From Fibrobacter sp. (GTDB lineage: Bacteria; Fibrobacterota; Fibrobacteria; Fibrobacterales; Fibrobacteraceae), in the NCBI GenBank assembly GCA_024398815.1, contig JAKSIL010000001.1, positions 87,238 through 151,237 of the forward strand: a DNA stretch of 64,000 bases, given 5' to 3'. Of the stretch, positions 33,203 to 40,805 are shown one piece after another. A model generated the notes under the pieces. That model saw nothing but the letters and a program-made list of their open reading frames with translations, ran no database searches and had not been told where the DNA came from. The translations under genes were made by a program, and so were the position numbers. How positions within the stretch are numbered: position 1 is the first letter of the stretch; every line of letters begins with the position of its first letter.

Positions 33203-34698
33203 TATTTGGTCGTCTGTTCCCAGATGCCTTGCATCTTTTGCAAATCCTTGCCGATGAATTCCAGATTGTCGAAGAAGAATTCAGCATCGCTGTGGAATAC
33301 TACGGCGACCATGCTGACGTTCTTGCGGTCGGCTTCACTCGGGAGCAAATCGCTCATGGCGAACACAATGCGGGTCTTTGTCTTCGGGATGTCGAATTCA
33401 GCAGAGCCCGTAATAATCTTGCGCGGGTCGTAAGATACAGAAGCTAGTGCGGCTACAATACTTGTATTGTTGACTCCAGAGGAACTATCGCTAGCCTTTG
33501 TTTCGTTTGCGAGTTCGAACATGGCGATGCCGTCGCCCCAGGCGTCAAATGCGATGGAGTCAACGCTGCTGAGGTCATAGGGTGTGCCGGACTTGCCGAT
33601 TTTTACGCCGAGGCAAACCCACCACTGTGAAACCCAACTTGAGGAATCCATGAACATGTACGATGGGTTTGAAGCCCATGATGCCGTAGAATCTATAACC
33701 GGAGGATAAGCCTGGTATGCAGAGTCCGGGAAAGTCAATTTGAAATGTACCTGCGAATTACCGTCTTCTTTTTCGATAATGGCGAGGAACGGATTCGAAG
33801 CGGTTTCTTCGCTAATCTTGGGCTCCACCGAAATAGGCCCGCTGCCGTACATGTTGTCGCCCATGGTCAGCGACCACATTCCGTGACCTTCGAGGGTCAT
33901 GCCGTAGTCGGCGGCCAATGCATGCAAGTTATCGCCGTCTTCAAAGTCGTCGAAAACAAGGCTTGCCATTGCGTCGGATTTTTCTACGCTAGAGGTATCG
34001 TCCTTGGCCGGTTCGTCTTTGGGGGTTTTCACGACAAGGGAGTCCCCAGGGTTGGCAGTTACGTTGAAGTCGACCGAGTCAACCGATTCTCCTGCCGCAG
34101 GTATGAATACGAAGTCGAGTTCTCCGGCGGGCAGGTTGTCAATGACGAACTTGCCGTCAACCACTTCGGCAGAATGGTCAAGTCCGCGGAACTTGATGGT
34201 ACCGTTGGCTTCGCCGCATTTTTCGCAACCGAGGTCGGTCAAAGTCTTTTCTATGTAGACCGTCTTCTGAAGGTCCTGCTTGCCAAGGTCCTTGACGTCA
34301 CCTTCGTAATTCACGTCGACTTGCACGGCGAAACCGTCCACGGAAGCTTCCATGGTGTACTTGCCCTTGTCCACATTTTCGAGGGTCACGAAACCTTCGC
34401 TGTCGGTTTCGGCGGTGTAGGCGTTTTCGGCTCCATCGAGGCTTTCGCTTTCGATGAGCTTCACCCTTGCCATGGCTGCCGGGGAGCCGGTCTGCATAAT
34501 CTGCGCGGTGATGGCGTTACCCGCTTCGGTGCCGCTGGGGCCACCGCCTGCAACTTCGTTGTTCGAGTCGGAACAAGCGATAAAACTTGCAGCAACACCA
34601 AATAACAGGCTCGTAGAGAGGGCCTTGATAACGCTACCTGATGTAAGGTTCAACTTACGCACGCTGGAAAGATACAAAAAATTAAAAGATTGTCTCAT
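33202..34698 (-). CDS. Lipoprotein paired with TIGR02147 protein, C-terminal carbohydrate-binding-like domain
   Basis: The 498-residue protein has a signal with a long N-region and lipobox near residue 42 (GVAASFIAC). A carboxypeptidase-regulatory-like beta module follows (about 60-125, AMARVKLIES, FVTLENVDKGKYTMEASV), then an FKFRGLDH-like second module written TIKFRGLDH (about 165-230). From about 245 a CBM11/CIA30-like fold begins (LVFDDFEDGDNLHALA, WWVCLGVKIGKSG, IAFDAWGDG, FFFDNLEFIG). The architecture parallels the lipoprotein at 160-1836. AAGGAGGG just upstream fixes ATG 34698, 3 nt after the TIGR02147 stop. Confidence 0.78.
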   Translation of the reverse strand: MRQSFNFLYLSSVRKLNLTSGSVIKALSTSLLFGVAASFIACSDSNNEVAGGGPSGTEAGNAITAQIMQTGSPAAMARVKLIESESLDGAENAYTAETDSEGFVTLENVDKGKYTMEASVDGFAVQVDVNYEGDVKDLGKQDLQKTVYIEKTLTDLGCEKCGEANGTIKFRGLDHSAEVVDGKFVIDNLPAGELDFVFIPAAGESVDSVDFNVTANPGDSLVVKTPKDEPAKDDTSSVEKSDAMASLVFDDFEDGDNLHALAADYGMTLEGHGMWSLTMGDNMYGSGPISVEPKISEETASNPFLAIIEKEDGNSQVHFKLTFPDSAYQAYPPVIDSTASWASNPSYMFMDSSSWVSQWWVCLGVKIGKSGTPYDLSSVDSIAFDAWGDGIAMFELANETKASDSSSGVNNTSIVAALASVSYDPRKIITGSAEFDIPKTKTRIVFAMSDLLPSEADRKNVSMVAVVFHSDAEFFFDNLEFIGKDLQKMQGIWEQTTK

Positions 34699-34701
34699 GG
34701 T

Positions 34702-35568
34702 CTAGCCCTCCTTATGGTCTTTGGAAAGGGGACTGTCGGCTGTAGCCGGGTCATCCACCTTGTCGGAGAGGGGGAACATGGAAATATTCAAGGCGTACAC
34801 GCGGTCGGCGTGCTCGCTCTTGCGGGCGAACTGCAAAAGTCCGCGTCTAAATTCTTCGATTTTGTGCTTGATTTCAGGCAGGTCGGTTTCGTCGGCGGTA
34901 AACACCACGCTGGAAATGTCGCGTTCTTCAGGTTTGTGGCGGTCCAGGGATTCCTGGGCGAGTTCCAGGGTATGCCGGTGGAAATCGCGAACGGCACGGC
35001 TCTTGACTTCGCCACCGGTGCTTATGATCTGGTCGGTGATGTTCCAGCCGTTATTGCCGTCGGGAACCACGAGACCGAGTTGCTTGAGAATGCCGAGGGC
35101 ATTGCGAGCGTCGTCTTGCGAGATGGGCGGATTCAGGTGGTCGCCCAACTTGGTGATGTCGCTCGTGTCTTTCGTGATACCGATAAGTGCGCGCAAGGCG
35201 GCACAGGCCCAACTTCCAAAGTAGGCGAGTTCCGGTGTCGAAAGAATGCGGGTTTCAAGGGAACGCAATTCCAGGAGCTTGTAGTAGAGCTCCGAGAGCG
35301 TCTGCTTCGCCTTGGTCTTGTTGAAACGGTAAAGCGTCTTGAAGTATTCGGCCCTGCGGTCGTCGAGTCCGCAAATTCTGATGAATGCGGGGAGCGTACT
35401 TTCGTTCAGGTGGCCTTCTTTCTGGAATACGCGAACAAGCCAGGCCGGATCCACTCCGGTCTTCTGTCCTAAATAGCGATAGCTCGTGAACGGATTGTCT
35501 TTTTTTGTCTCGACAAACCAGTCCTTTAGGAACTCGCGGTATTCTAGATAGTCTAATACTTCTGGCAT
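34702..35568 (-). CDS. TIGR02147 family protein
   Basis: This 288-residue member of the TIGR02147 family begins MPEVLDYLEYREFLKDWF and continues with TSYRYLGQKTGVDPAWLVRVFQ, a helix-turn-helix-like segment (about 29-50). The central region is helical, and the C-terminal ~90 residues contain SSVVFTADETDLPEIKHKIEEF. The family is known mainly from Fibrobacter and is presumed regulatory. The start at ATG 35568 is used because the longer reading has no matching family sequence. It is directly upstream of its lipoprotein partner. Confidence 0.82.
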   Translation of the reverse strand: MPEVLDYLEYREFLKDWFVETKKDNPFTSYRYLGQKTGVDPAWLVRVFQKEGHLNESTLPAFIRICGLDDRRAEYFKTLYRFNKTKAKQTLSELYYKLLELRSLETRILSTPELAYFGSWACAALRALIGITKDTSDITKLGDHLNPPISQDDARNALGILKQLGLVVPDGNNGWNITDQIISTGGEVKSRAVRDFHRHTLELAQESLDRHKPEERDISSVVFTADETDLPEIKHKIEEFRRGLLQFARKSEHADRVYALNISMFPLSDKVDDPATADSPLSKDHKEG

Positions 35569-35731
35569 ACTCTTTAATCTACCTATAAAATAGATAAAAA
35601 TAGGGTGAATCGGGCTTTTTTGTAAAGTTTCCGTTGCATAAGTTGCAACATGCCGAATTTGGCGAAATTTGACGAAAAACGCAAGATTTGTCGGCCTCTC
35701 CATTGGGAAATATTGTAGTTTTACAACATCG

Positions 35732-36694
35732 ATGTATTTGACGAAAGAACAAAGCATGCTTATCAAGGGCCTTGCCATCATGATGATGCTGGCCCACCAT
35801 CTGTTCGCCTTTCCCGAAAGGATTCCCGACATTGAAATTTGCGGTGTCCTGGTGAACCTTGGCCACGCCTGCAAAATATGCGTGAACATGTTCATCTTTA
35901 TAAGCGGATACGGGCTGACTGTTTCTTACCGGGATAGGGGATTTTCGTGGCGCGATTTTAAAGGCCGCGTAGGAAAACTGTATCTCGCGTTTTGGAAATA
36001 CTTCGTCCCGTTTTTTGTAGTCGCGAATGTTTTTGGCTTTTATAAGTTCGACGCGGTGTATGCGCTTACCGACATCCTTTGCATAAGCCAGGAATTTTAT
36101 CATGAAAGCTGGTTTATTCTCACATATTTCCTGTGCCTCCTGATATTTCCGTTGTTCCTGAAAATCAAGAGCGTCTACGCCTTTTTGGGAGTGACCGTGG
36201 TACTCACAGTCATCGTGCGCGTCTTGTTGAGTTTTTTGACGATTGATGATTTCTTGCTGGTGGATGTTTCCGCCTTCGGTTTGTACTTCAGCTCCTTTTT
36301 GTTGGGCATGCTGGCGGCAAAAACGAAGAATAAGATTGCGCTAAATAAAAAGGCCTTTGCGGTTTCGCTTTTCGTGGCGGTGGCACTTCTGTATGCCCGC
36401 GCTGTTAGCGGCATGAACTGGATTACGATTGTCGTTACGCCATTTATAGTGTTTCTTTGTTGCTACTTGGCAAAGTTGAAAATCGCTACAAAAGCATTGT
36501 GTTTCTTGGGGGCGCGCTCCATGGGCATTTGGCTTGTCCATTGCTATTTTCTGTACTATTTTTGCAAGCCTCTTTTGTTCGGTGTCACGAGTTCGCCGGC
36601 TTTACTCTACGGACTGTTGCTGTTGTATTCGTTAGTTTTCATGTTCGTTATAGACTGGTCTGTCGATAAAATTTCGAAGAGAGTTGGCCTTTGA
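35732..36694 (+). CDS. Acyltransferase family 3 (OafA/YrhL-like) membrane protein
   Basis: The 320-residue protein has about ten transmembrane helices and the family's N-terminal His motif (IKGLAIMMMLAHHLFAF), followed by FISGYGLTVSYRDRGFSWRD. Such enzymes O-acylate surface sugars or lipids. The start chosen is ATG 35732 (MYLTKEQSML); no Shine-Dalgarno is visible and the ORF is open upstream to 35669. The palindromic TTGTA-GTTT-TACAA lies just before the start. It points away from the TIGR02147 gene. Confidence 0.8.
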   Translation: MYLTKEQSMLIKGLAIMMMLAHHLFAFPERIPDIEICGVLVNLGHACKICVNMFIFISGYGLTVSYRDRGFSWRDFKGRVGKLYLAFWKYFVPFFVVANVFGFYKFDAVYALTDILCISQEFYHESWFILTYFLCLLIFPLFLKIKSVYAFLGVTVVLTVIVRVLLSFLTIDDFLLVDVSAFGLYFSSFLLGMLAAKTKNKIALNKKAFAVSLFVAVALLYARAVSGMNWITIVVTPFIVFLCCYLAKLKIATKALCFLGARSMGIWLVHCYFLYYFCKPLLFGVTSSPALLYGLLLLYSLVFMFVIDWSVDKISKRVGL

Positions 36695-36765
36695 ATGATT
36701 TTAGCGCCAAAAAAAGCTATGTTTATGTCGGTTGTATGGGAGCGCTATAGCTAGAAGGAGTTTGT

Positions 36766-39357
36766 ATGTGTGCTTTTTGGAAAAAAATTGTTGCGGTCAT
36801 GGCCGTGCCTCTGTTTGCGGCCTTCGGTTTGACGGCTTGCAATGACGATAGCAGTACGGCGGCAAACGACGAGGAAATCAGCCTTGATGATGTCCCTCTT
36901 GTCGAAAGCCAAGATGACCTTATTGCCTGCACTGATAGCCGCGAAGGTTTGACGAGCTACGTCAAAGACGAAAAGGCTTCCTATGTCTGCGAAGATGGTG
37001 AATGGGTCCTTGACGAAGAAGGGTCTTCGGGTCGCCGTTCATCAGCATCGTCCGATGACGATTCCGATGATGATTCCGATGACGGAGCCAAGTCATCTTC
37101 CAGTGTCAAGTCGAAAACTTCTTCTAGCAGCAAGTCAAAACCTTCCAGCAGCAGTTTCGAATATAAATCGGACAAGGATGCTTACGACCTGCCTGCGGTA
37201 GTCTCAATCGGAAGCAAGACCGTCAAGGGCTTTGCACAAAAGGGCCCGTTTGATATCGGCAGCGTGGTGACTCTTTATGAACTTGACGGTACTAGCTTTG
37301 CGAAAACCGGGAAAACCTTTACGGGAAAAGTGTATGGGAACGATGGTGCTTACAAAATCTCCAATGTCAGTCTTTCAAGCCAGTACGCCATTGTAAATGT
37401 GAAAGGCGTTTACCTTAACGAATTGACCGGGAAAAAGACGAACGGGTCCATTGAGTTGAACGCTATTACAGACCTTTCGAACCGCGACGAGGTGAATGTC
37501 AACTTCCTGACGCAGTTGGAATTTGAACGAGTCCGCTACCTGATGGATGAAGGTCAAAACATGGCGGCTGCAAAAAAACAGGCCGAGGCCGAAATATTCA
37601 ATGAATTCCACATCCAGGGAAAATTTTCCACAGCTGAGGATCTTAATATCTTTGGCAAGAGCGAAGGCAGCGCCGCTCTCCTTGCCATGAGCGTACTTGC
37701 GCAGTCTACTCGAGGTGAAAAGGAACTAAAAAGATTCCTTGCCCTTTTTGACAGTGTTTTTACGAAAACTGGTGAATGGGAAAACTCAAGTGAATCTCAG
37801 GTTTTTGCGGATTGGGCGCGAGCTCAAGACTTGGCTGGATCTTTGGCGGATATTCGTAGCCACATTGAAAAATGGAATATGGGAAGCGTGTCGGATTTTG
37901 AAAAGCATGTGCGTGTTTTTTGGTATTCAGAATATGAACTTGGAGACTGCGACGAAGAAGGCGAAATCAAGCAAGATAAAGTTTACGATACAGGCATGTT
38001 CAATACTCAAGACCGCTTTATATGCGATTCTGGGAGATGGCGCCTTGCGACCGATCTCGAAAAGGATACTTACGGATGGAGTCCTTCCGGAGATGGCGAC
38101 GTTGCCGAAGGCTCCGTGAATGGATGGCATCTATATGTATATGATGTTGAAAAAGAACAATGGCGCGCGGCTGTCTCGATGGATTCTGCATTTGGCGGTT
38201 GTACGTTGCAGCGTGAAAAAAATGATTCCAGGAATGTCGAGAAGAAAGATTACGATTGGTATATTTGCAAAGATGAAGAATGGCGAAAAGTGACGGCTCT
38301 CGTTGCGGAAACATACCACTGGAGAGATGCTGAGGATGGCGAAATCAGAACAGGCGACACTACTGGGACTGTTTACAAATATGACGAGTTCAGAGGTTTG
38401 TGGCTTGAAGCCACGGTAAAAGACATGGAGGTTGGATCGGGGTGCACAGTTCTGCGCGAACATGAAATTGTCCAGGCGGGCGATACAACCTATGCTTGTA
38501 CAGGTGCCGGCGAATGGAACTCTTTAATTTGGAATTACCATGAGAATTTGAACGGCAAAGTCTGTACGAGTGAAAATATAGGGGAGCGTTATAACGCCTT
38601 GGGTGGTTATAAAACCGTTTACTATTGTTCTGAGAAAGGCTGGCTTGATTTATGTGGAGAAACTAGTTCGTATCAAGTTAACTGGAGTGCTCCCCTCGAG
38701 GCCTATTTTAATCCAAATTTCAAGTATGGCACGATGACGGACCCTCGTGATGGTCAAACGTACAGAACGACCGTCATTAATGGTAAAACATGGATGTCTC
38801 AAAATTTAAATTATGCGGACAGTGTGCAAACGCCGAGTCTCAGACATAGAAGCCGGTGTTTTGCCGATGTCATGGATTATTGCGGCGTTGCGGGCAGATT
38901 GTATACGTGGAGTGCGGCTGTAGATTACATGACGCTTCCCGATGATGACAGTAATTCGCCGGACTGCGATACCGGTTACTGTGCTTTGCCGGAAGTTGTT
39001 CAGGGAATTTGCCCTAGCGGTTGGCGTTTGCCCAGTATTGAAGAATGGGAAGATCTTCTTCAGTATGCTTCTGATAATGGAGGCACTGCTCGGCTTATGT
39101 CTGATGCCTATAATGCCTCGGATGAGAATGCTGATTCCTTTGGCTTTTCTGAGGTGCCTTACCCAACTGGAGTTATTAATACGAACGGAACTTGGCGTTA
39201 TGATAACGGTTATCTTCTATGGACGACAAGTCAGGTTCTTACTCCCACTTATGCTTACGTAGGATTTGCTGACGGTGGAAGCTATGAATCAGGTGCATAT
39301 ATTAGTTCATATCTAGAAAAATCTAATCTGGCGTATGTTCGCTGTGTAAAGGACTAG
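36766..39357 (+). CDS. Multi-domain lipoprotein with Fibrobacter major paralogous domain (TIGR02145)
   Basis: The 863-residue protein has a lipoprotein signal (VPLFAAFGLTAC), a Ser/Asp/Lys-rich linker (about 84-128) and a domain at about 147-330 seen in other Fibrobacter surface proteins (KTVKGFAQKGPFDIGSVVTL). Three Trp/Gly/Glu-rich modules follow (about 385-630; DGEIRTGDTTGTVYKYDE, SGRWRLATDLEKDTYGW). A C-terminal TIGR02145 domain (about 655-863) contains TVINGKTWMSQNLNY, AGRLYTWSAA, CPSGWRLPSIEEWEDLL and the terminal YVRCVKD. Function is unknown; a surface or adhesion role is plausible. AAGGAG lies 6 nt upstream of the ATG. Confidence 0.85.
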   Translation: MCAFWKKIVAVMAVPLFAAFGLTACNDDSSTAANDEEISLDDVPLVESQDDLIACTDSREGLTSYVKDEKASYVCEDGEWVLDEEGSSGRRSSASSDDDSDDDSDDGAKSSSSVKSKTSSSSKSKPSSSSFEYKSDKDAYDLPAVVSIGSKTVKGFAQKGPFDIGSVVTLYELDGTSFAKTGKTFTGKVYGNDGAYKISNVSLSSQYAIVNVKGVYLNELTGKKTNGSIELNAITDLSNRDEVNVNFLTQLEFERVRYLMDEGQNMAAAKKQAEAEIFNEFHIQGKFSTAEDLNIFGKSEGSAALLAMSVLAQSTRGEKELKRFLALFDSVFTKTGEWENSSESQVFADWARAQDLAGSLADIRSHIEKWNMGSVSDFEKHVRVFWYSEYELGDCDEEGEIKQDKVYDTGMFNTQDRFICDSGRWRLATDLEKDTYGWSPSGDGDVAEGSVNGWHLYVYDVEKEQWRAAVSMDSAFGGCTLQREKNDSRNVEKKDYDWYICKDEEWRKVTALVAETYHWRDAEDGEIRTGDTTGTVYKYDEFRGLWLEATVKDMEVGSGCTVLREHEIVQAGDTTYACTGAGEWNSLIWNYHENLNGKVCTSENIGERYNALGGYKTVYYCSEKGWLDLCGETSSYQVNWSAPLEAYFNPNFKYGTMTDPRDGQTYRTTVINGKTWMSQNLNYADSVQTPSLRHRSRCFADVMDYCGVAGRLYTWSAAVDYMTLPDDDSNSPDCDTGYCALPEVVQGICPSGWRLPSIEEWEDLLQYASDNGGTARLMSDAYNASDENADSFGFSEVPYPTGVINTNGTWRYDNGYLLWTTSQVLTPTYAYVGFADGGSYESGAYISSYLEKSNLAYVRCVKD

Positions 39358-40430
39358 ATTCCGAGTTTTTTCACCTTGTAGTGCATCATGCGGGGGCTTA
39401 CGGAGAGGTCGCGTCCGGCGGCGCTCAGGTTTCCGTCGTGGCGGCGCAGGGCCTCGGTCAAAATTTCTCGCTCGTAGTTTTCGAGGAGCGTTGAAAGCGG
39501 CGTGCCGCCTTCGGGGAGGAGCGATGTTCCCGAGGTCATGTCGGTCTGCAGCGTGGGCGGCAGGTCGTAGGCGTTGATGGCCACGTCTGTTGTCGCGAGG
39601 CACGCGTGCTCGATGCAGTTCTCGAGTTCGCGCACGTTGCCTGGCCAGTGATAACTCATGAGCATGTCGATGGCGGGCGTGCTCAGGCGTGCGACGTTCT
39701 TGCCGTACTTGAGGTTCATCTTCGCGATAAAGTGGTCGGCCAAAAGCAGGATGTCCGTCTTGCGGTTCACGAGGTCGGGCAAGTTTATCTGGAATATGTT
39801 CAGGCGGTAAAAGAGGTCTTCGCGGAATTTTCTCTGTTGCACGAGCAGTTCGAGGTTCTGACTTGTGCCCGCGATGATGCGGATGTCGGCGTGCTGGCTG
39901 ATGTTCGAGCCCAGTCGCATAAAGGAGCGCTCCTGCAAAAATTGCAGCAGTTTTGCCTGTGCCGTGGCAGAAAGGTTCGCCACTTCGTCGAGGAAGAGCG
40001 AGCCGCCTTTCGCCTGTTCCGCCTTGCCGAGGTGTCTTGAGGTGGCGCCTGTGAAGGCTCCGCGTTCATAGCCGAAGAGCTCGCCTTCAAAATTGTTTGC
40101 GTCGAGCGTGTCGGAGAGTGCATCGCAGTTCAGCGTGACGAACGGGCCGTCTGCGCGTGCGGAGTTCTCGTGGATGAACCTGGCCGTGTGTTCCTTGCCG
40201 GTACCCGAGTTCCCGCGGATGAGTACCACCGCTTCGGTCTGGGCGATTTGCCTTGCCTGGCGCACGATTCCCTGCATTTCGCGGGTGTTCCCGACGACGG
40301 CGTTTCCTTTGCCTTCTGCGAGGTTGCGCAGGTCGCGAAGTTCAGCCTCCCTCGCCTTGAGGGTGGTTTCGCTTGCCCTGAGGGCTGCGATGAGGTCGTC
40401 TCGCGACATTTTTTTCAGTTCGTCTATCAC
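39354..40430 (-). CDS. Sigma-54-dependent transcriptional activator
   Basis: The 358-residue protein has an N-terminal coiled coil (about 10-40) instead of a receiver or GAF domain. An AAA+ domain (about 45-270) carries Walker A RGNSGTGKEHTARF, the sigma-54 contact ERGAFTGAT and Walker B LFLDEVANLS. A Fis-type helix-turn-helix closes the protein (LTEALRRHDGNLSAAGRDL). It lacks an obvious sensor. Divergent arrangement with glutamine synthetase suggests nitrogen control. The start is GTG 40430 (ATG 40409 is the alternative). Confidence 0.88.
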   Translation of the reverse strand: MIDELKKMSRDDLIAALRASETTLKAREAELRDLRNLAEGKGNAVVGNTREMQGIVRQARQIAQTEAVVLIRGNSGTGKEHTARFIHENSARADGPFVTLNCDALSDTLDANNFEGELFGYERGAFTGATSRHLGKAEQAKGGSLFLDEVANLSATAQAKLLQFLQERSFMRLGSNISQHADIRIIAGTSQNLELLVQQRKFREDLFYRLNIFQINLPDLVNRKTDILLLADHFIAKMNLKYGKNVARLSTPAIDMLMSYHWPGNVRELENCIEHACLATTDVAINAYDLPPTLQTDMTSGTSLLPEGGTPLSTLLENYEREILTEALRRHDGNLSAAGRDLSVSPRMMHYKVKKLGI

Positions 40431-40466
40431 TTCGTTCTCGTCATCCTCTGCGAAAGAGCTTCGTCT

Positions 40467-40549
40467 TGGACCCCGTTCGGCGTTCTACGCCTCCAGGGTG
40501 ACGAATGTATGGTAGTCATCCTGGAGGTGCGAAGCACCGACGGGATCCA
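40467..40549. repeat. Inverted pair of dispersed hairpin elements
   Basis: The element at 40515-40549 reads GTCATCCTGGA, hairpin GGTGC-GAA-GCACC, then GACGGGATCCA. The element at 40467-40502 is the same type in the opposite orientation, with hairpin GGCG...CGCC. The flanks match the tandem array at 13487-13675 while the stem sequence differs. Confidence 0.8.
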
Positions 40550-40695
40550 CCTCACAAGAAAACTGCGACGGAAGGTCTGAACTCCCTTCCGCCGCAGCAC
40601 TAGGAGAGAAACAAAAACACTCGGTCTCGCTCAGATTTTTTTTGACTTTTTTAGAGGTTTTCTGAACACAATATATAAAATTTTATATGCGTGTT

Positions 40696-40709
40696 TTACA
40701 AAAATGTAA
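40696..40709. promoter_or_regulatory. Palindromic operator candidate 1 upstream of glutamine synthetase
   Basis: TTACA-AAAA-TGTAA, within the 17-mer TTTTACAAAAATGTAAT. An identical palindrome lies 29 bp downstream. Its centre is about 103 bp before the glutamine synthetase ATG. Confidence 0.6.
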
Positions 40710-40724
40710 TAAAATGATGAAATT

Positions 40725-40738
40725 TTACAAAAATGTAA
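40725..40738. promoter_or_regulatory. Palindromic operator candidate 2 upstream of glutamine synthetase
   Basis: Second exact copy of TTACA-AAAA-TGTAA, centre about 74 bp before the ATG. The pair spacing of 29 bp is close to three helical turns. Confidence 0.6.
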
Positions 40739-40793
40739 AGAAAATGGAGGAAAATAAGAAAAATACACCCGTGCAGGGGCCTGAAAACCCTTC

Positions 40794-40799
40794 TACATT
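40794..40799 (+). promoter_or_regulatory. Putative -10 element of a leaderless glutamine synthetase transcript
   Basis: TACATT ends 6 nt before ATG 40806; no Shine-Dalgarno lies within 15 nt of the ATG. Confidence 0.45.
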
Positions 40800-40805
40800 T
40801 ACGGC

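Larger units (their letters stand above)
40431..40805. promoter_or_regulatory. Divergent intergenic region between the sigma-54 activator and glutamine synthetase
   Basis: This 375-bp gap holds an inverted pair of dispersed hairpin elements (40467-40502 and 40515-40549), an AT-rich stretch, two identical palindromes (40696-40709 and 40725-40738) and a TACATT box 6 nt before the glutamine synthetase ATG. I see no convincing sigma-54 -24/-12 promoter. Confidence 0.6.

Noticed and set aside
40741..40805. Sigma-54 promoter for glutamine synthetase
   Set aside because: No GG-N10-GC arrangement is found near the start; a TACATT box fits better.
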